NCBI GenBank assembly: GCA_930633495.1
Contig: CAKNFJ010000001.1
Coordinates: 2,689,001-2,753,000 of the forward strand
Source: Hyphomicrobiales bacterium
Lineage (GTDB): Bacteria; Pseudomonadota; Alphaproteobacteria; Rhizobiales; Beijerinckiaceae
Length of the DNA: 64,000 nucleotides
Direction: 5' to 3'
Shown: positions 1 to 10,281 of the stretch, piece after piece
How the letters are laid out: each line of letters opens with the position of its first letter
Position numbering within the stretch: position 1 is the stretch's first letter
Position numbers and translations under genes: made by a program
Notes under the pieces: model-generated
Databases searched by the model: none
Told to the model about the DNA's origin: nothing
Seen by the model: only the letters and a program-made list of their open reading frames with translations

Positions 1-1012
1 CAGCGGGCTTCGCCGGCAGCCGGGCGGCCTTGGCCTGCGCTTCCAGCGCGAGCCGGCAGACGGTGAAGGCGTGACGCTGGCTCATCGCGGTTTCGCTGCG
101 GGCACCGATATCGGCAACTAGGTTGCGGAAATAGGTCAGCGGTTCGCCGGAGGCGTCGATATGACGGGTGCCGGCCTTGTCGACCAGGAAGACATGGTCG
201 GTGCCGGGGCGGCCGGCGATGTCGACATATTTGCGCAGCTCGATCGTGCCTTCGGTGCCGAGGATGGTGAGGCGGCCATCGCCCCATGTCGGCAGGCCGT
301 CGGCGGTGAACCAGTCGACGCGGATATAGCCGCCGGCCCTGTCGCTGCGCAGCAGGATTTCGCCGAAATCCTCGAAATCGGGCAGGTCGGGCGCGCCGAA
401 ATGACCGATGCCGGAGGCGACGATGTCGGCATCCTCCGAGCCGGTGAAATGCAGGAACTGGTCGATCTGGTGCGAGGCGATATCGGTCAGGATGCCGCCA
501 TAGTTGCGCTTGTCGAAGAACCAGCCGGGGCGGATCGCACGGTTGAGCCGATGCGGCCCCATGCCGAGCGTCTGGACCACGCGACCGACCCTGCCGTCCG
601 CAATCAGTTTGCCGGCTATGATCGTCGCCGGAACGGTGAAGCGCTCGGAGAAGCAGATGGAGAAGATCCGGCCGGTTTCGGCGACGGCCTTCTCCACGGC
701 GGCGAGCTGGTCGAAGCTGGTGACGCCGGGCTTGTCGACCATCACATCCTTGCCGGCGCGAATCGCGCGGATGGCGAGGGCCGCCCGGTCGGCGGGGATG
801 GCGGCGCAGGCGATCAGATCGACCGACGGATCGTCGATCAGCCGGTCGGCCGTGCTTTCGGGAAGAGCGGGGAAGTGCTCGCGGAAGCCCGCGAGGACGC
901 GCTCGTCGCTGGTTGCGGGATCGAAGCCGACGCAGGTCGCGCCGGCTTCGAGGAGACCACCGACCATATGATGGATATGGCGGTGGTCGAGGCCGATGGC
1001 GGCGAAGCGCAT
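1..1012 (-). CDS. Gfo/Idh/MocA-family oxidoreductase (3' end outside window)
   Basis: The minus-strand frame is open from an ATG at 1012 to the left edge (about 337 codons), so the stop codon is missing. The N-terminus begins MRFAAIGLDHRHIHHM and continues to a FDPA segment, and VMVDKPGVTSF near residue 100 fits the EKP-type motif of NAD(P)-dependent Gfo/Idh/MocA enzymes. A later segment, GGILTDIASHQIDQF, matches the GGG..D.G.H.ID helix carrying the catalytic histidine. The substrate is probably a sugar or cyclitol derivative but cannot be named. It starts 2 bases after the stop of the solute-binding protein gene on the same strand, so the two are almost certainly co-transcribed. Plus-strand open frames over this stretch are shadows. 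Confidence 0.85.
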   Translation of the reverse strand, partial: MRFAAIGLDHRHIHHMVGGLLEAGATCVGFDPATSDERVLAGFREHFPALPESTADRLIDDPSVDLIACAAIPADRAALAIRAIRAGKDVMVDKPGVTSFDQLAAVEKAVAETGRIFSICFSERFTVPATIIAGKLIADGRVGRVVQTLGMGPHRLNRAIRPGWFFDKRNYGGILTDIASHQIDQFLHFTGSEDADIVASGIGHFGAPDLPDFEDFGEILLRSDRAGGYIRVDWFTADGLPTWGDGRLTILGTEGTIELRKYVDIAGRPGTDHVFLVDKAGTRHIDASGEPLTYFRNLVADIGARSETAMSQRHAFTVCRLALEAQAKAARLPAKPA

Positions 1013-1014
1013 GG

Positions 1015-2190
1015 CTACTGGGGAGCCCCGTGGCCGACGCCGATCTCCTGGTCCCAGCGCCGGAAGGCGGCGACGAGGCGCTCGGGCGTCAGGGGCGGGC
1101 GGGTCGGCAGGCTGGTGATCAGCCCATCATATTCCGGCCGGCCATATTCGGCGAGGATGTCGCGACTCTCCTGCGGCGCCATGGCGAGCGTGACGCCCTT
1201 CACCGCCGGGCCCGGATAGAAGTAGCCCTTGTCATAGGTAACGGCCTGCGCCTCAGGCTTGAGCATATGGGCCATCAGCGACACCAGTGCCGGCATCTTG
1301 TCGGCCGGGACGCCCTTGGGGATGCACATGAACTGCGTGTCGGGAATCCAGTGGGTCTTGTCGAGGACGAAGACCTTGGCCTCCTTCGGCACGATGCCGA
1401 GGACGCGCGGGTTGATGTCCCAGCCCAGCGTCGAGACGATGACATCGCGGGTGCCCTCGCCGAGCTCCTTCATCGTCGCGGCGGTGCCGCCCGGATAATA
1501 GTCGATGCCGGTGCCGAGCTCCTTGAGATAGGCCCAGCTCTTGGTCCAGCCGTTCATCGGGTCGGTGGGGTCGGCATCGCCGAGGATGTAGGGCAGGCCC
1601 TGCAGCCAGGTCCAGCCGGGGCCGGAATTGACGGGGCGGGCATAGGTGAAGCGCTTCGGGTTCTGCTTCACATAGGCGAGCAGGTCCTCGGCGGTCTTCG
1701 GCACGGTCTTGAGGCGCTCGGGCGCGTATTCGAACAGCGGGCCCGAGGGCGAATAGACGACGGCGACGCCCTCGTTCTGGCCGAAGTTGCGCTGCATCAT
1801 CAGCGCCTGCTCGTGATAGACCTCCTCCGGCTTAGGCAGGTCCTTGGCGTGGGACTTCCAGACATCGACCCAGAGCCCCTGCTGGATGCCGTCCGACATG
1901 GCGCCGGGGCCGGTGAGCACGAGGTCGATGTCGACGCGGTTGGCCTGCTGCTGGGCCTTGAGCTTGGCCGGCAGCTCGGGCGAGGGCGCGCGCGAGAAGT
2001 TCAGGCGCGAGATCAGCTTCGGATTGTCTTTGGCGAATTTCTCGATGGCGCTCTGCGTCAATTGCAGATTGCCCGCGACGTCGATGATGTTGAGCGCGAC
2101 CGGGGCGCTCTGCGCCAGCGCGCCGCCGGCTTTCAAGGCGGCGAGGCCGGCTGCTCCGGCCATGACGGTACGGCGTGTCGGATGGTTCAT
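1015..2190 (-). CDS. Extracellular solute-binding protein, Tat-exported (ABC importer)
   Basis: This 391-residue protein starts with a twin-arginine signal (TRRTVMAGAAG, then ALAQ as likely cleavage site), so it is a folded periplasmic ligand-binding component. The mature part resembles family 1 / iron-polyamine type binding proteins: repeated YYPGG, LGWDINPR and YFYPGPAVKG segments. It is clearly paralogous to the protein encoded at 5455-6648, sharing blocks such as NSGPG, GLPYILGD, DINPR and YPGPAVK. No permease or ATPase gene is adjacent inside the window; they could lie beyond the left edge, downstream of the oxidoreductase that follows it. Its link to the nag genes suggests an amino sugar or related ligand, which is inference. 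Confidence 0.85.
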   Translation of the reverse strand: MNHPTRRTVMAGAAGLAALKAGGALAQSAPVALNIIDVAGNLQLTQSAIEKFAKDNPKLISRLNFSRAPSPELPAKLKAQQQANRVDIDLVLTGPGAMSDGIQQGLWVDVWKSHAKDLPKPEEVYHEQALMMQRNFGQNEGVAVVYSPSGPLFEYAPERLKTVPKTAEDLLAYVKQNPKRFTYARPVNSGPGWTWLQGLPYILGDADPTDPMNGWTKSWAYLKELGTGIDYYPGGTAATMKELGEGTRDVIVSTLGWDINPRVLGIVPKEAKVFVLDKTHWIPDTQFMCIPKGVPADKMPALVSLMAHMLKPEAQAVTYDKGYFYPGPAVKGVTLAMAPQESRDILAEYGRPEYDGLITSLPTRPPLTPERLVAAFRRWDQEIGVGHGAPQ

Positions 2191-2258
2191 GATCTCTCCC
2201 TGGGTTCAGGCTCTCTTGTGCGATGCCGTTGCTGCATCCGGAGCTCTTGACTGGGATA

Positions 2259-2273
2259 CTAGTGAACCACTAG
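2259..2273. promoter_or_regulatory. Palindromic operator candidate CTAGTG-AAC-CACTAG
   Basis: A perfect 6-base inverted repeat with a 3-base spacer lies about 70 bases upstream of the minus-strand solute-binding protein start and downstream of the ROK regulator stop. TAG..CTA half-sites of this kind are common for ROK and GntR regulators. Reading the minus strand, a weak -10-like TAGTAT overlaps it. The most economical reading is that the neighbouring ROK repressor acts here. Confidence 0.4.
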
Positions 2274-2338
2274 CGGGCGCGCCAGCGCATTCGACAGCAT
2301 GGCGGATACCGTGCTGCGGCATGGGCAGGGCTGGCGGA

Positions 2339-3523
2339 TCAGCCGCGTTCGAGCAGCAAGGCCTCGGCCGCGCGGCTGAGCAGCGGCGCCGCGGCGCCAT
2401 GGATTTCGTAGAGATGGCTGGCGGGCACGCCGACGAGATCGGGCACGGCGAAGCCGTCCATCGTGCCTTCCGCACGGAACAGCGTGTTGAAGCGGGCCCA
2501 GAGCTGCGGATGGGCCGAGAACGGGCCGCTCACGGCGATGCGGGCCGGAAAAAGCAGGCGGCAGGCATTGGCGAGCGCGCGGGCGAGGAGCCCGGCCGCC
2601 TGCTCGATGTCCGGCAGCGACAGGAGGTCGAGGCCGGCGAGCTGGCGGGCAAGGCGGACTTCGTCCTGATCGAGATCGGGCCAGCGGCGGCGCAACGCCG
2701 GCAAGAGCGACCAGAGCGCGGCGCCGGTTTCGAGGCAGGCGGAGTTGCCGCAGCCGCAGCGGCGCTCGCCCAGCGCGGCCAGCCGCCAGTGACCGATCTC
2801 CCCGAAGGAGCCGGTGGGAGCGAAGGGCTCGCCGTCGACGGCGTAAGCCAGCCCGATGCCCCAGCCCCAATGCAGCAGGATGGTGCCGCCGGCGAAATGC
2901 TCGGGCTCGCGGGCGGCGCGGGCGCGCAGTTCGGCATCGAGATTGCGGCAGATGGCGACCGGACCGGCAACGGGTGCGAGAACGGCGGCGATGTCGAGGC
3001 CGCGCATGCGCGGCCAGCGCGAGGCCATCAGCCACTGGCCCTGTTGCAGGTCGATCAGGCCCGACAGCGAAACGGCCGTGCCGGCATGGCTCATGCCCGA
3101 TGGCATCGCGTCGAGCAGGTTCTGGGCGAGTTCCGTCATCGCTTCGGCGATGGTGGCATTGTCGGCGTCGCTGGCGATGGCGCGACGCCGCTCGGCGACG
3201 AGATGGCCGTTAAGGTCGACCAGCGCCCCCGAAAGCGATTGGCTCGAGACATAGATCACCGATGCGCCGATGCGCCGCGTATGAGCGACGAGGATCGCGG
3301 GCGGCCGCCCGCGACCGCTCGCCTCCCCGACCGTCTCGATCACGAGGCGACGGTCGATGAGATCGCCGACGACGCGCGAGACGCTGGTCGAACGCAGCTG
3401 GAGGATGCGCGCGATGTCAGTGCGCGAATGGGCCTCGCCGTTCAGGATCAGCCGGTAGATGCGGGTGCAGTCCCGGTCGTGCGCCAGCGAGATGCGGTTT
3501 TCGTCGATCGTCAGCAGTGACAA
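2339..3523 (-). CDS. ROK-family transcriptional repressor (NagC/XylR type)
   Basis: The 394-residue protein has an N-terminal winged helix (residues about 20-65, with LQLRSTSVSRVVGDLIDRRL as recognition region) joined to a ROK sugar-binding domain. The ROK zinc motif is visible as CGCGNSACLE (residues 256-265) after GEIGHW (241-246). Such proteins repress sugar or amino-sugar genes and are released by a sugar phosphate or sugar. It is divergent from nagB-nagA with a 116-base gap, and downstream lies a solute-binding protein on the same strand, so it probably controls both directions. The canonical DxGGT ATP-site motif at the start of the ROK domain is degenerate, consistent with regulator rather than kinase function. 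Confidence 0.9.
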   Translation of the reverse strand: MSLLTIDENRISLAHDRDCTRIYRLILNGEAHSRTDIARILQLRSTSVSRVVGDLIDRRLVIETVGEASGRGRPPAILVAHTRRIGASVIYVSSQSLSGALVDLNGHLVAERRRAIASDADNATIAEAMTELAQNLLDAMPSGMSHAGTAVSLSGLIDLQQGQWLMASRWPRMRGLDIAAVLAPVAGPVAICRNLDAELRARAAREPEHFAGGTILLHWGWGIGLAYAVDGEPFAPTGSFGEIGHWRLAALGERRCGCGNSACLETGAALWSLLPALRRRWPDLDQDEVRLARQLAGLDLLSLPDIEQAAGLLARALANACRLLFPARIAVSGPFSAHPQLWARFNTLFRAEGTMDGFAVPDLVGVPASHLYEIHGAAAPLLSRAAEALLLERG

Positions 3524-3538
3524 GGCGGTCTCTATTCA

Positions 3539-3624
3539 GAACGGTTGCGTTCAAAATTAATCATTGCGTTTCGGCAGGAGCTTCATAAGCTCGGTTGTAG
3601 AATATCGAAAATTTTCTGCCGAAA
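3539..3624. promoter_or_regulatory. Divergent nag promoter region with nested inverted repeats
   Basis: Three symmetrical elements occur in the 116-base gap between the ROK repressor and nagB: GAACG-GTTG-CGTTC at 3539-3552, a 9-base pair of arms TTTCGGCAG (3569-3577) and CTGCCGAAA (3616-3624) 38 bases apart, and GAAAATTTTC at 3607-3616. One or more are probably operators for the divergent ROK protein. Which one binds cannot be told from sequence alone. Confidence 0.4.
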
Positions 3625-3639
3625 AAGGTTCAAAAATCG

Positions 3640-4386
3640 ATGATCGAGATGCATGTTGCCTCCGACAAGGACGCGCTCGGCCGGCAGGCGGCGGCGCTCG
3701 GCGCACAGGCGATCCGGGACGAAATCGCCCGCCATGGCGCGGCGACGATCATCGTGGCGACCGGCGCCAGCCAGTTCGAGATGCTCAAGCATCTCGTGGC
3801 GGCCGAGGGCATCGACTGGTCGAAGGTCACCGCCTTCCATCTCGACGAATATGTCGGCCTGCCGGAGAGCCATCCGGCGAGCTTCCGCCGCTATCTGCGC
3901 CTGCGTTTCATGGCGCCGCTCAGCAACGCACCGACCTTCATCCCCGTGGATGGCGAGGGCGACCCGGCGGCTGCGGTGAAGCAGCTCAACGAGCAGATCG
4001 CCGGCAAGCGCATCGCGGTCTGCTTCGCCGGGATCGGCGAGAACTGCCACCTCGCCTTCAACGACCCGCCGGCCGACTTCGATACCGAGGAGCCCTATCT
4101 GGTCGTGAATCTGGACGATGCCTGCCGGCAGCAGCAATTCGGCGAGGGCTGGTTCCCGAGCTTCGATGCGGTGCCGCAGCAGGCGATCTCGATGAGCATC
4201 CGCCAGATCCTGAAGAGCGAACTGATCGTCCTCTCCGTCTCCGATACCCGCAAGGCCGCGGCAACGAAGGCGGCGCTGGAAGGGCCGGTCAGCAATTTGG
4301 CGCCGGCTTCGATCCTGCAGACGCACAAGCGGACCGTGCTGTTCATCGATCCGCCGGCCGCCTCCCTGCTGACCCGGAAGGGCTGA
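3640..4386 (+). CDS. nagB: Glucosamine-6-phosphate deaminase
   Basis: This converts glucosamine 6-phosphate to fructose 6-phosphate and ammonia in the cytoplasm. The 248-residue protein has the NagB sugar-phosphate isomerase fold: [11 protein letters not shown] (residues 39-49) for phosphate binding, [10 protein letters not shown] with the catalytic acid pair D69-E70, and [12 protein letters not shown] with the ring-opening histidine H137. Length is slightly shorter than E. coli NagB (266), as in many alphaproteobacterial forms. It precedes nagA by 2 bases and the two are surely one operon; the order nagB-nagA with a divergent ROK repressor is a classical arrangement. An AAGG about 11 bases upstream is a rather weak ribosome site. 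Confidence 0.88.
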   Translation: MIEMHVASDKDALGRQAAALGAQAIRDEIARHGAATIIVATGASQFEMLKHLVAAEGIDWSKVTAFHLDEYVGLPESHPASFRRYLRLRFMAPLSNAPTFIPVDGEGDPAAAVKQLNEQIAGKRIAVCFAGIGENCHLAFNDPPADFDTEEPYLVVNLDDACRQQQFGEGWFPSFDAVPQQAISMSIRQILKSELIVLSVSDTRKAAATKAALEGPVSNLAPASILQTHKRTVLFIDPPAASLLTRKG

Positions 4387-4388
4387 TC

Positions 4389-5423
4389 ATGAACACGCCC
4401 GGTCTCGTCGATCTCCAGGTAAACGGCTTTGCCGGGTTGGATTTCAACTCCGGCACGATCACAGCGGCCGAGCTCGATCGGGCGCTGGAGGCGATGCTGG
4501 CGACGGGCGTGACCACCTGCCTGCCGACGATCATCACCGCCCATCCGCATGAGCTGGAAGCGCGATTCCGGGCGCTGGATGCGGCTGTGAGCGGCAGCCG
4601 GCTCGGGCCGCTGATGTGCCCGGGCTATCATCTCGAAGGTCCGTTCCTGAACCCGTCCGTCGGCTATTCCGGCTGTCATCCACCGGAAGCAATGACGGCG
4701 GCAAGGGCCGATCTCGTCACGCATCTGGAAGAGGGGCTGACGCGGCCGATCCTGATGGTGACGCTGGCGCCGGAGGTCGAAGACGGCGTTGCCCTTGCCG
4801 CCCGGCTGGCTCGTGTGGGCAAGGTCGTCGCCATCGGCCATTCTGCGGCGAATTTCGAGACCGTTGCCGCTGCGGCGGAGGCCGGCGCGACGCTCTCAAC
4901 CCATCTCGGCAACGGCCTGCCGCAGCAGATGCACAAGCTCGTCAACCCGCTCTTCGCGCAGCTCGCCGAGGACCGGCTGATGGCCGGCTTCATCGCGGAC
5001 GGCATCCATATCCATCCGAAGGCGCTGAAGAGCCTGATCCGGGCCAAGGGCTTCGAGCGTGCGATCCTGGTCACGGATGCCGTGGTCGCGGCGGGTGCGG
5101 CGCCCGGCCGCTACAGCTTTGCCGGCATGCCGGTCGACCTCGCAGCGGACGGTTCGGTGCGGCAGCCGGGCGGCGCCTCGCTGGCCGGCTCGGCGCTGAA
5201 GCTCGACGATGCCGTGCGCAATGTCGTCGCCTGGGGCATCGCGACGCCCGCCGAAGCAGTCGCCATGGCTTCGAGCCACGCGCTGGCCTGCATTGCCGGC
5301 GCTTTGGCGAAAGCCGGCATCACCTTGCCGGACAGCGCGATCGAATGGTCGCCGGACCTGCGCATCCGCAGCGTGCATATCGGCAACGAGCATCGCGACT
5401 TCGCCGCCGGAGCGGCAGCCTGA
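4389..5423 (+). CDS. nagA: N-acetylglucosamine-6-phosphate deacetylase, short form
   Basis: It removes acetate from N-acetylglucosamine 6-phosphate, supplying NagB. The 344-residue sequence opens directly at PGLVDLQVNGFAGLDFN, which in the family is preceded by a small beta-sandwich strand segment of about 40 residues; that segment is absent here. Amidohydrolase landmarks follow: YHLEGPFLN with the metal-binding glutamate, GHSAANFE and THLGNGLPQQ with histidines, and LVTDAVVAAG with the catalytic aspartate. The ATG at 4389 lies 2 bases after the nagB stop. No longer in-frame start is available without running into nagB, so the short N-terminus is likely genuine. Confidence 0.87.
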   Translation: MNTPGLVDLQVNGFAGLDFNSGTITAAELDRALEAMLATGVTTCLPTIITAHPHELEARFRALDAAVSGSRLGPLMCPGYHLEGPFLNPSVGYSGCHPPEAMTAARADLVTHLEEGLTRPILMVTLAPEVEDGVALAARLARVGKVVAIGHSAANFETVAAAAEAGATLSTHLGNGLPQQMHKLVNPLFAQLAEDRLMAGFIADGIHIHPKALKSLIRAKGFERAILVTDAVVAAGAAPGRYSFAGMPVDLAADGSVRQPGGASLAGSALKLDDAVRNVVAWGIATPAEAVAMASSHALACIAGALAKAGITLPDSAIEWSPDLRIRSVHIGNEHRDFAAGAAA

Positions 5424-5454
5424 AGAACTCACAACCAAGCAAGAGGGGAGAATC

Positions 5455-6648
5455 ATGAGCGAATTTTCGAAAGGCATCGACCGCCGTGCCGTGCTGGGCG
5501 GGCTGGGCGCACTGACCATGGGTGGGAGCGGTGCCCTGGCGGCCTTGCCGGCTTTGCCCTCGGCCCCGGTCGGTATCAACATCATCGATGTCGGCGGGGC
5601 GCTGGCGCTGATGCAGCAGGCCTTCGACGACTACCGCGCCAACAATCCCAAGCTCGTCTCGCGCATCACCTATGTGAAGGCGCCGGCGCCGGAGCTGGCG
5701 AGCAAGATCAAGGCGCAGCAGGATGCCGGGCGCGCCGATCTCGACCTCGTCCTGACCGGCTCCGACGGTCTGGCGGCCGGGCTGGAGCAGAATCTCTGGC
5801 TCAAGATCTTCCCGGATTTCGCCGAGAAATTCCCCAACATCGAGCAGAACTACGAGCCGGCCGCGCTCAACCTCCACAAGGTTCAGGGAGCGGGCTTCGG
5901 CACGGTGGTGAACTACTACCCCTCCGGCCCGCTGCTCGAATACATGCCGGATCGCGTCAAGCAGGTGCCGACCACGGCCGAGGAGCTGCTCGCCTGGGCG
6001 AAGGCCAATCCCAACAGATTCATGTATGCGCGCCCGACCAATTCCGGCCCGGGCCGCACCTTCATGATGGGTCTGCCCTATATCCTCGGCGACAAGGACC
6101 CGCAGGACCCGGTCAATGGCTGGGACAAGACCTGGGCCTATCTGCAGGCGATCGGCGAGCACATCGAGTATTATCCGGCCGGCACGGGCGCGACGATGAA
6201 GGAGTTCGGCGACGGCTCGCGCGACATCATCATCTCGACGACGGGCTGGGACATCAATCCGCGTGCGCTCGGCATCGTGCCGAAGGAAGCGAAGATCCAG
6301 ACGCTGAAGGGCTTCCACTGGGTCTCGGACGCCTTCTTCATGTGCGTGCCGAAGGGCATCCCGAACGATCGCCTCGCCGTCGTGCTCGACATCATGGCGC
6401 ATGTGCTGACGCCGAAGATGCAGGCCTATTCCTATGACGAGGGCTATCTCTATCCGGGTCCGGCCGTGAAGGACGTGCCGCTCTCGCTGGCGCCGAAACG
6501 CAGCCAGGAGGTGATCGCGGAGTTCGGCCGGCCGGAATATGCCGATCTCATCGCCAAGAATCCGATCGAGCTACCGCTGAAGCCTGACAAGATGGTCATC
6601 GCCTTCCGCAAATGGGACGAGCTGGTCGGCGCCAAGCGCAAGCGTTGA
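5455..6648 (+). CDS. Extracellular solute-binding protein, Tat-exported, nag-linked paralogue
   Basis: The start at 5455 is chosen because GAGGGGAG lies just upstream and a twin-arginine signal (DRRAVLGGLGAL) follows at once, giving 397 residues. It is a periplasmic ligand-binding protein of an ABC importer and the close paralogue of the protein encoded at 1015-2190: both contain VGINIIDV or LNIIDVAG at the mature N-terminus, NSGPG, GLPYILGD, WDINPR and LYPGPAVK. Being the last gene after nagB-nagA with a 31-base gap, it probably binds an N-acetylated amino sugar or chitin-derived ligand. No transport permease lies next to it. A strong hairpin follows the stop codon. Confidence 0.87.
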   Translation: MSEFSKGIDRRAVLGGLGALTMGGSGALAALPALPSAPVGINIIDVGGALALMQQAFDDYRANNPKLVSRITYVKAPAPELASKIKAQQDAGRADLDLVLTGSDGLAAGLEQNLWLKIFPDFAEKFPNIEQNYEPAALNLHKVQGAGFGTVVNYYPSGPLLEYMPDRVKQVPTTAEELLAWAKANPNRFMYARPTNSGPGRTFMMGLPYILGDKDPQDPVNGWDKTWAYLQAIGEHIEYYPAGTGATMKEFGDGSRDIIISTTGWDINPRALGIVPKEAKIQTLKGFHWVSDAFFMCVPKGIPNDRLAVVLDIMAHVLTPKMQAYSYDEGYLYPGPAVKDVPLSLAPKRSQEVIAEFGRPEYADLIAKNPIELPLKPDKMVIAFRKWDELVGAKRKR

Positions 6649-6659
6649 GATGCCGCTAT

Positions 6660-6690
6660 CCCTTGCTCCGCAACCCATGCGGAGCAAGGG
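6660..6690 (+). terminator. Hairpin terminator after the nag operon
   Basis: A perfect 11-base stem (CCCTTGCTCCG and its complement) with a 9-base loop begins 12 bases after the solute-binding protein stop. There is no T-run after it, so it may act as a weak or bidirectional terminator between convergent operons, or protect the mRNA 3' end. Confidence 0.6.
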
Positions 6691-6752
6691 AAGGCCCGGA
6701 AGCCATCGAACGGCGCCACCGACGATGGATTCCGGGCCTATCTATTTGGGGG

Positions 6753-8407
<1,655 letters not shown>

Positions 8408-8411
<4 letters not shown>

Positions 8412-9280
8412 CGCGAGCCCCTCATCCGCGGGTCGAGCCTGTCGCGCACGGCGTCGCCGAGCAGGTTGATGCCGAGCAGCGTCAGCGAGATGGCGAGACC
8501 CGGGAAGATGCCGAGCCAGACCGCCTGACCGATATAGGGCCGCGAACCCGCCAGCATGTTGCCCCAGGTCGGGGCCGGCGGCGGCACGCCCAGACCGAGG
8601 AAGGAGAGCGCGCTCTCGGCCAGCAGCACATAGCCGAACATCGAGGTCGCGAGCACGGTCAGCGGCGCGATGCAGTTCGGCAGGATGTGGCGGGCCATGG
8701 TGAAGGCCTCGGAATTGCCCATCACGCGCGAGGCCGCGATGAACTCGCGCTCGCGCAGCGAAAGCACGGTGCCGCGCACGACGCGGGCGACCGAGGGCGT
8801 ATAGGCGATGCCGAGCGCGACGATGATGCCGTATTTGTTGGCACCGACCACCGCGAGCAGGCCGAGCGCCAGCAGGATGCCGGGGAAGGCGAGCAGCGCG
8901 TCGTTGAAGGCCATGATGATGCGGTCGGTCCAGCCGCGCATATAGCCCGAGAACAGGCCGATCAGCGTGCCGAGCACCACCGCGAGCGTTACGGTCAGGA
9001 TGCTGATCCAGACCGAGGTCGCAGCCCCCGCCATCAGGCGCGAGAGCACGTCGCGACCGAACTCGTCGGTGCCGAGCCAGTGCAGAGCCGAAGGCGCGGC
9101 CAGCTTCTCGCGGAAGGAGAGCTTGAGCGGATCATAGGGCGTCCAGAGCGCGCCGGTGCCGGCGGTCAGAAGCAGGATGCCGATCAGCGTGCCGCCGACG
9201 ATCGCGTTGGGGGCGGGGAGTTTCATGCGGCGCGCACTCCTCGTTGGGCTGCCGCCCCTGACTGTGCTGTCACTGCTCAT
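8408..9280 (-). CDS. Peptide ABC transporter permease (DppC type)
   Basis: This is an inner-membrane subunit of a dipeptide/oligopeptide importer, 290 residues with about six hydrophobic segments. The N-terminal YDPLKLSFREKLAAPS and HWLGTDEFGRDVLSRL motif is the hallmark of DppC/OppC proteins, and the EAA loop region is visible at ASRVMGNSEAFTMARHILPN. The start at 9280 overlaps the upstream permease stop by 4 bases, which favours it over the internal methionine that begins MKLPAPN. It pairs with DppB to form the translocation pore. Confidence 0.93.
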
Positions 9281-10221
9281 TGGGCCGTCACCCTTGGATC
9301 GAAGACCGGGTAGCAGAGGTCGATGACGAGGTTCACCAGCACATAGGTGAAGGCGACGAAGAGCATGCAGCCCTGGATCACGGGGTAGTCGCGGGCGAAG
9401 ATCGCATCGACGAGCAAGCGGCCCAATCCGGGGATGGTGAAGACCGTTTCAACGACCGCGATGCCGCCGAGCAGGTTGCCGAGCACGAGGCCGATCAGCG
9501 TCCAGGTCGGGCCGAAGGCGTTCTTGAAGGCGTGGCGCCAGAGCACCGCGCTTTCCGACAGGCCCTTGGCGCGGGCATGGGTGATGTAGTCGAGCCGGAG
9601 CACCTCCAGCGTCGAGGCGCGGGCCATGCGCAGGATCACGCCGATCTCGTGCAGGAACAGCGTCATGATCGGCATGACGAGGTAGAGGATGCCGGCCCAG
9701 GGGTTCTCGGCGATCGAGACATAGCCGACGACCGGCAGCCATTCGAGCTTGAGCCCGAAGAACAGCAGCAGGAGCAGGCCGAGCCAGAAGGTCGGGATCG
9801 AGAGCAGCAACGTCGCGGTCGCGACGAGGCCGAGATCGATCGGGGTATCCTGCTTCCAGGCGGCGATCACGCCGGCCGGCACCGCGACAAGGCTCGCCAG
9901 CAGCACAGCGACGAGCACGATCTGCGCCGAGATCCAGAAGCGCTGCAGGATCAGCGGCAGCACGGCCTGCTGCGACGAGATCGACTGGCCTAAATCGCCG
10001 TGCAGCACATTGCCGATCCAGATGCCGAACTGCACCGGCAGCGACTGGTCGAGGCCCAGACGCGCCCGCAGGTCCGCAAGGCTCGCCGGCGTCGCCAGGT
10101 CGCCCAGCATCAGCTGGGCCGGATCGCCCGGAATCAGGCGGATCAGGACGAAGACCGAAACTGCAACAATCAGCAGCGTCGGCAAAGCCATCGCGATCCG
10201 CGTCAGCGCAAATCGAAACAT
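9277..10221 (-). CDS. Peptide ABC transporter permease (DppB type)
   Basis: The 314-residue membrane protein begins with the DppB-type sequence FRFALTRIAMALPTLL and contains LIPGDPAQLMLG, both conserved in DppB/OppB. The EAA loop is at LRLDYITHARAKGLSES, the site that contacts the ATPase. It forms the heteromeric pore with the following gene product. It follows the binding protein gene after 60 bases on the same strand, completing a standard order of binding protein, B, C and ATPase. Confidence 0.93.
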   Translation of the reverse strand: MFRFALTRIAMALPTLLIVAVSVFVLIRLIPGDPAQLMLGDLATPASLADLRARLGLDQSLPVQFGIWIGNVLHGDLGQSISSQQAVLPLILQRFWISAQIVLVAVLLASLVAVPAGVIAAWKQDTPIDLGLVATATLLLSIPTFWLGLLLLLFFGLKLEWLPVVGYVSIAENPWAGILYLVMPIMTLFLHEIGVILRMARASTLEVLRLDYITHARAKGLSESAVLWRHAFKNAFGPTWTLIGLVLGNLLGGIAVVETVFTIPGLGRLLVDAIFARDYPVIQGCMLFVAFTYVLVNLVIDLCYPVFDPRVTAQ

Positions 10222-10281
10222 CGAGGACCCTCCCCAACCTCAAGGCAGGCCCCGCCTATGGCGGTGGCCGGCTCCACCGCC

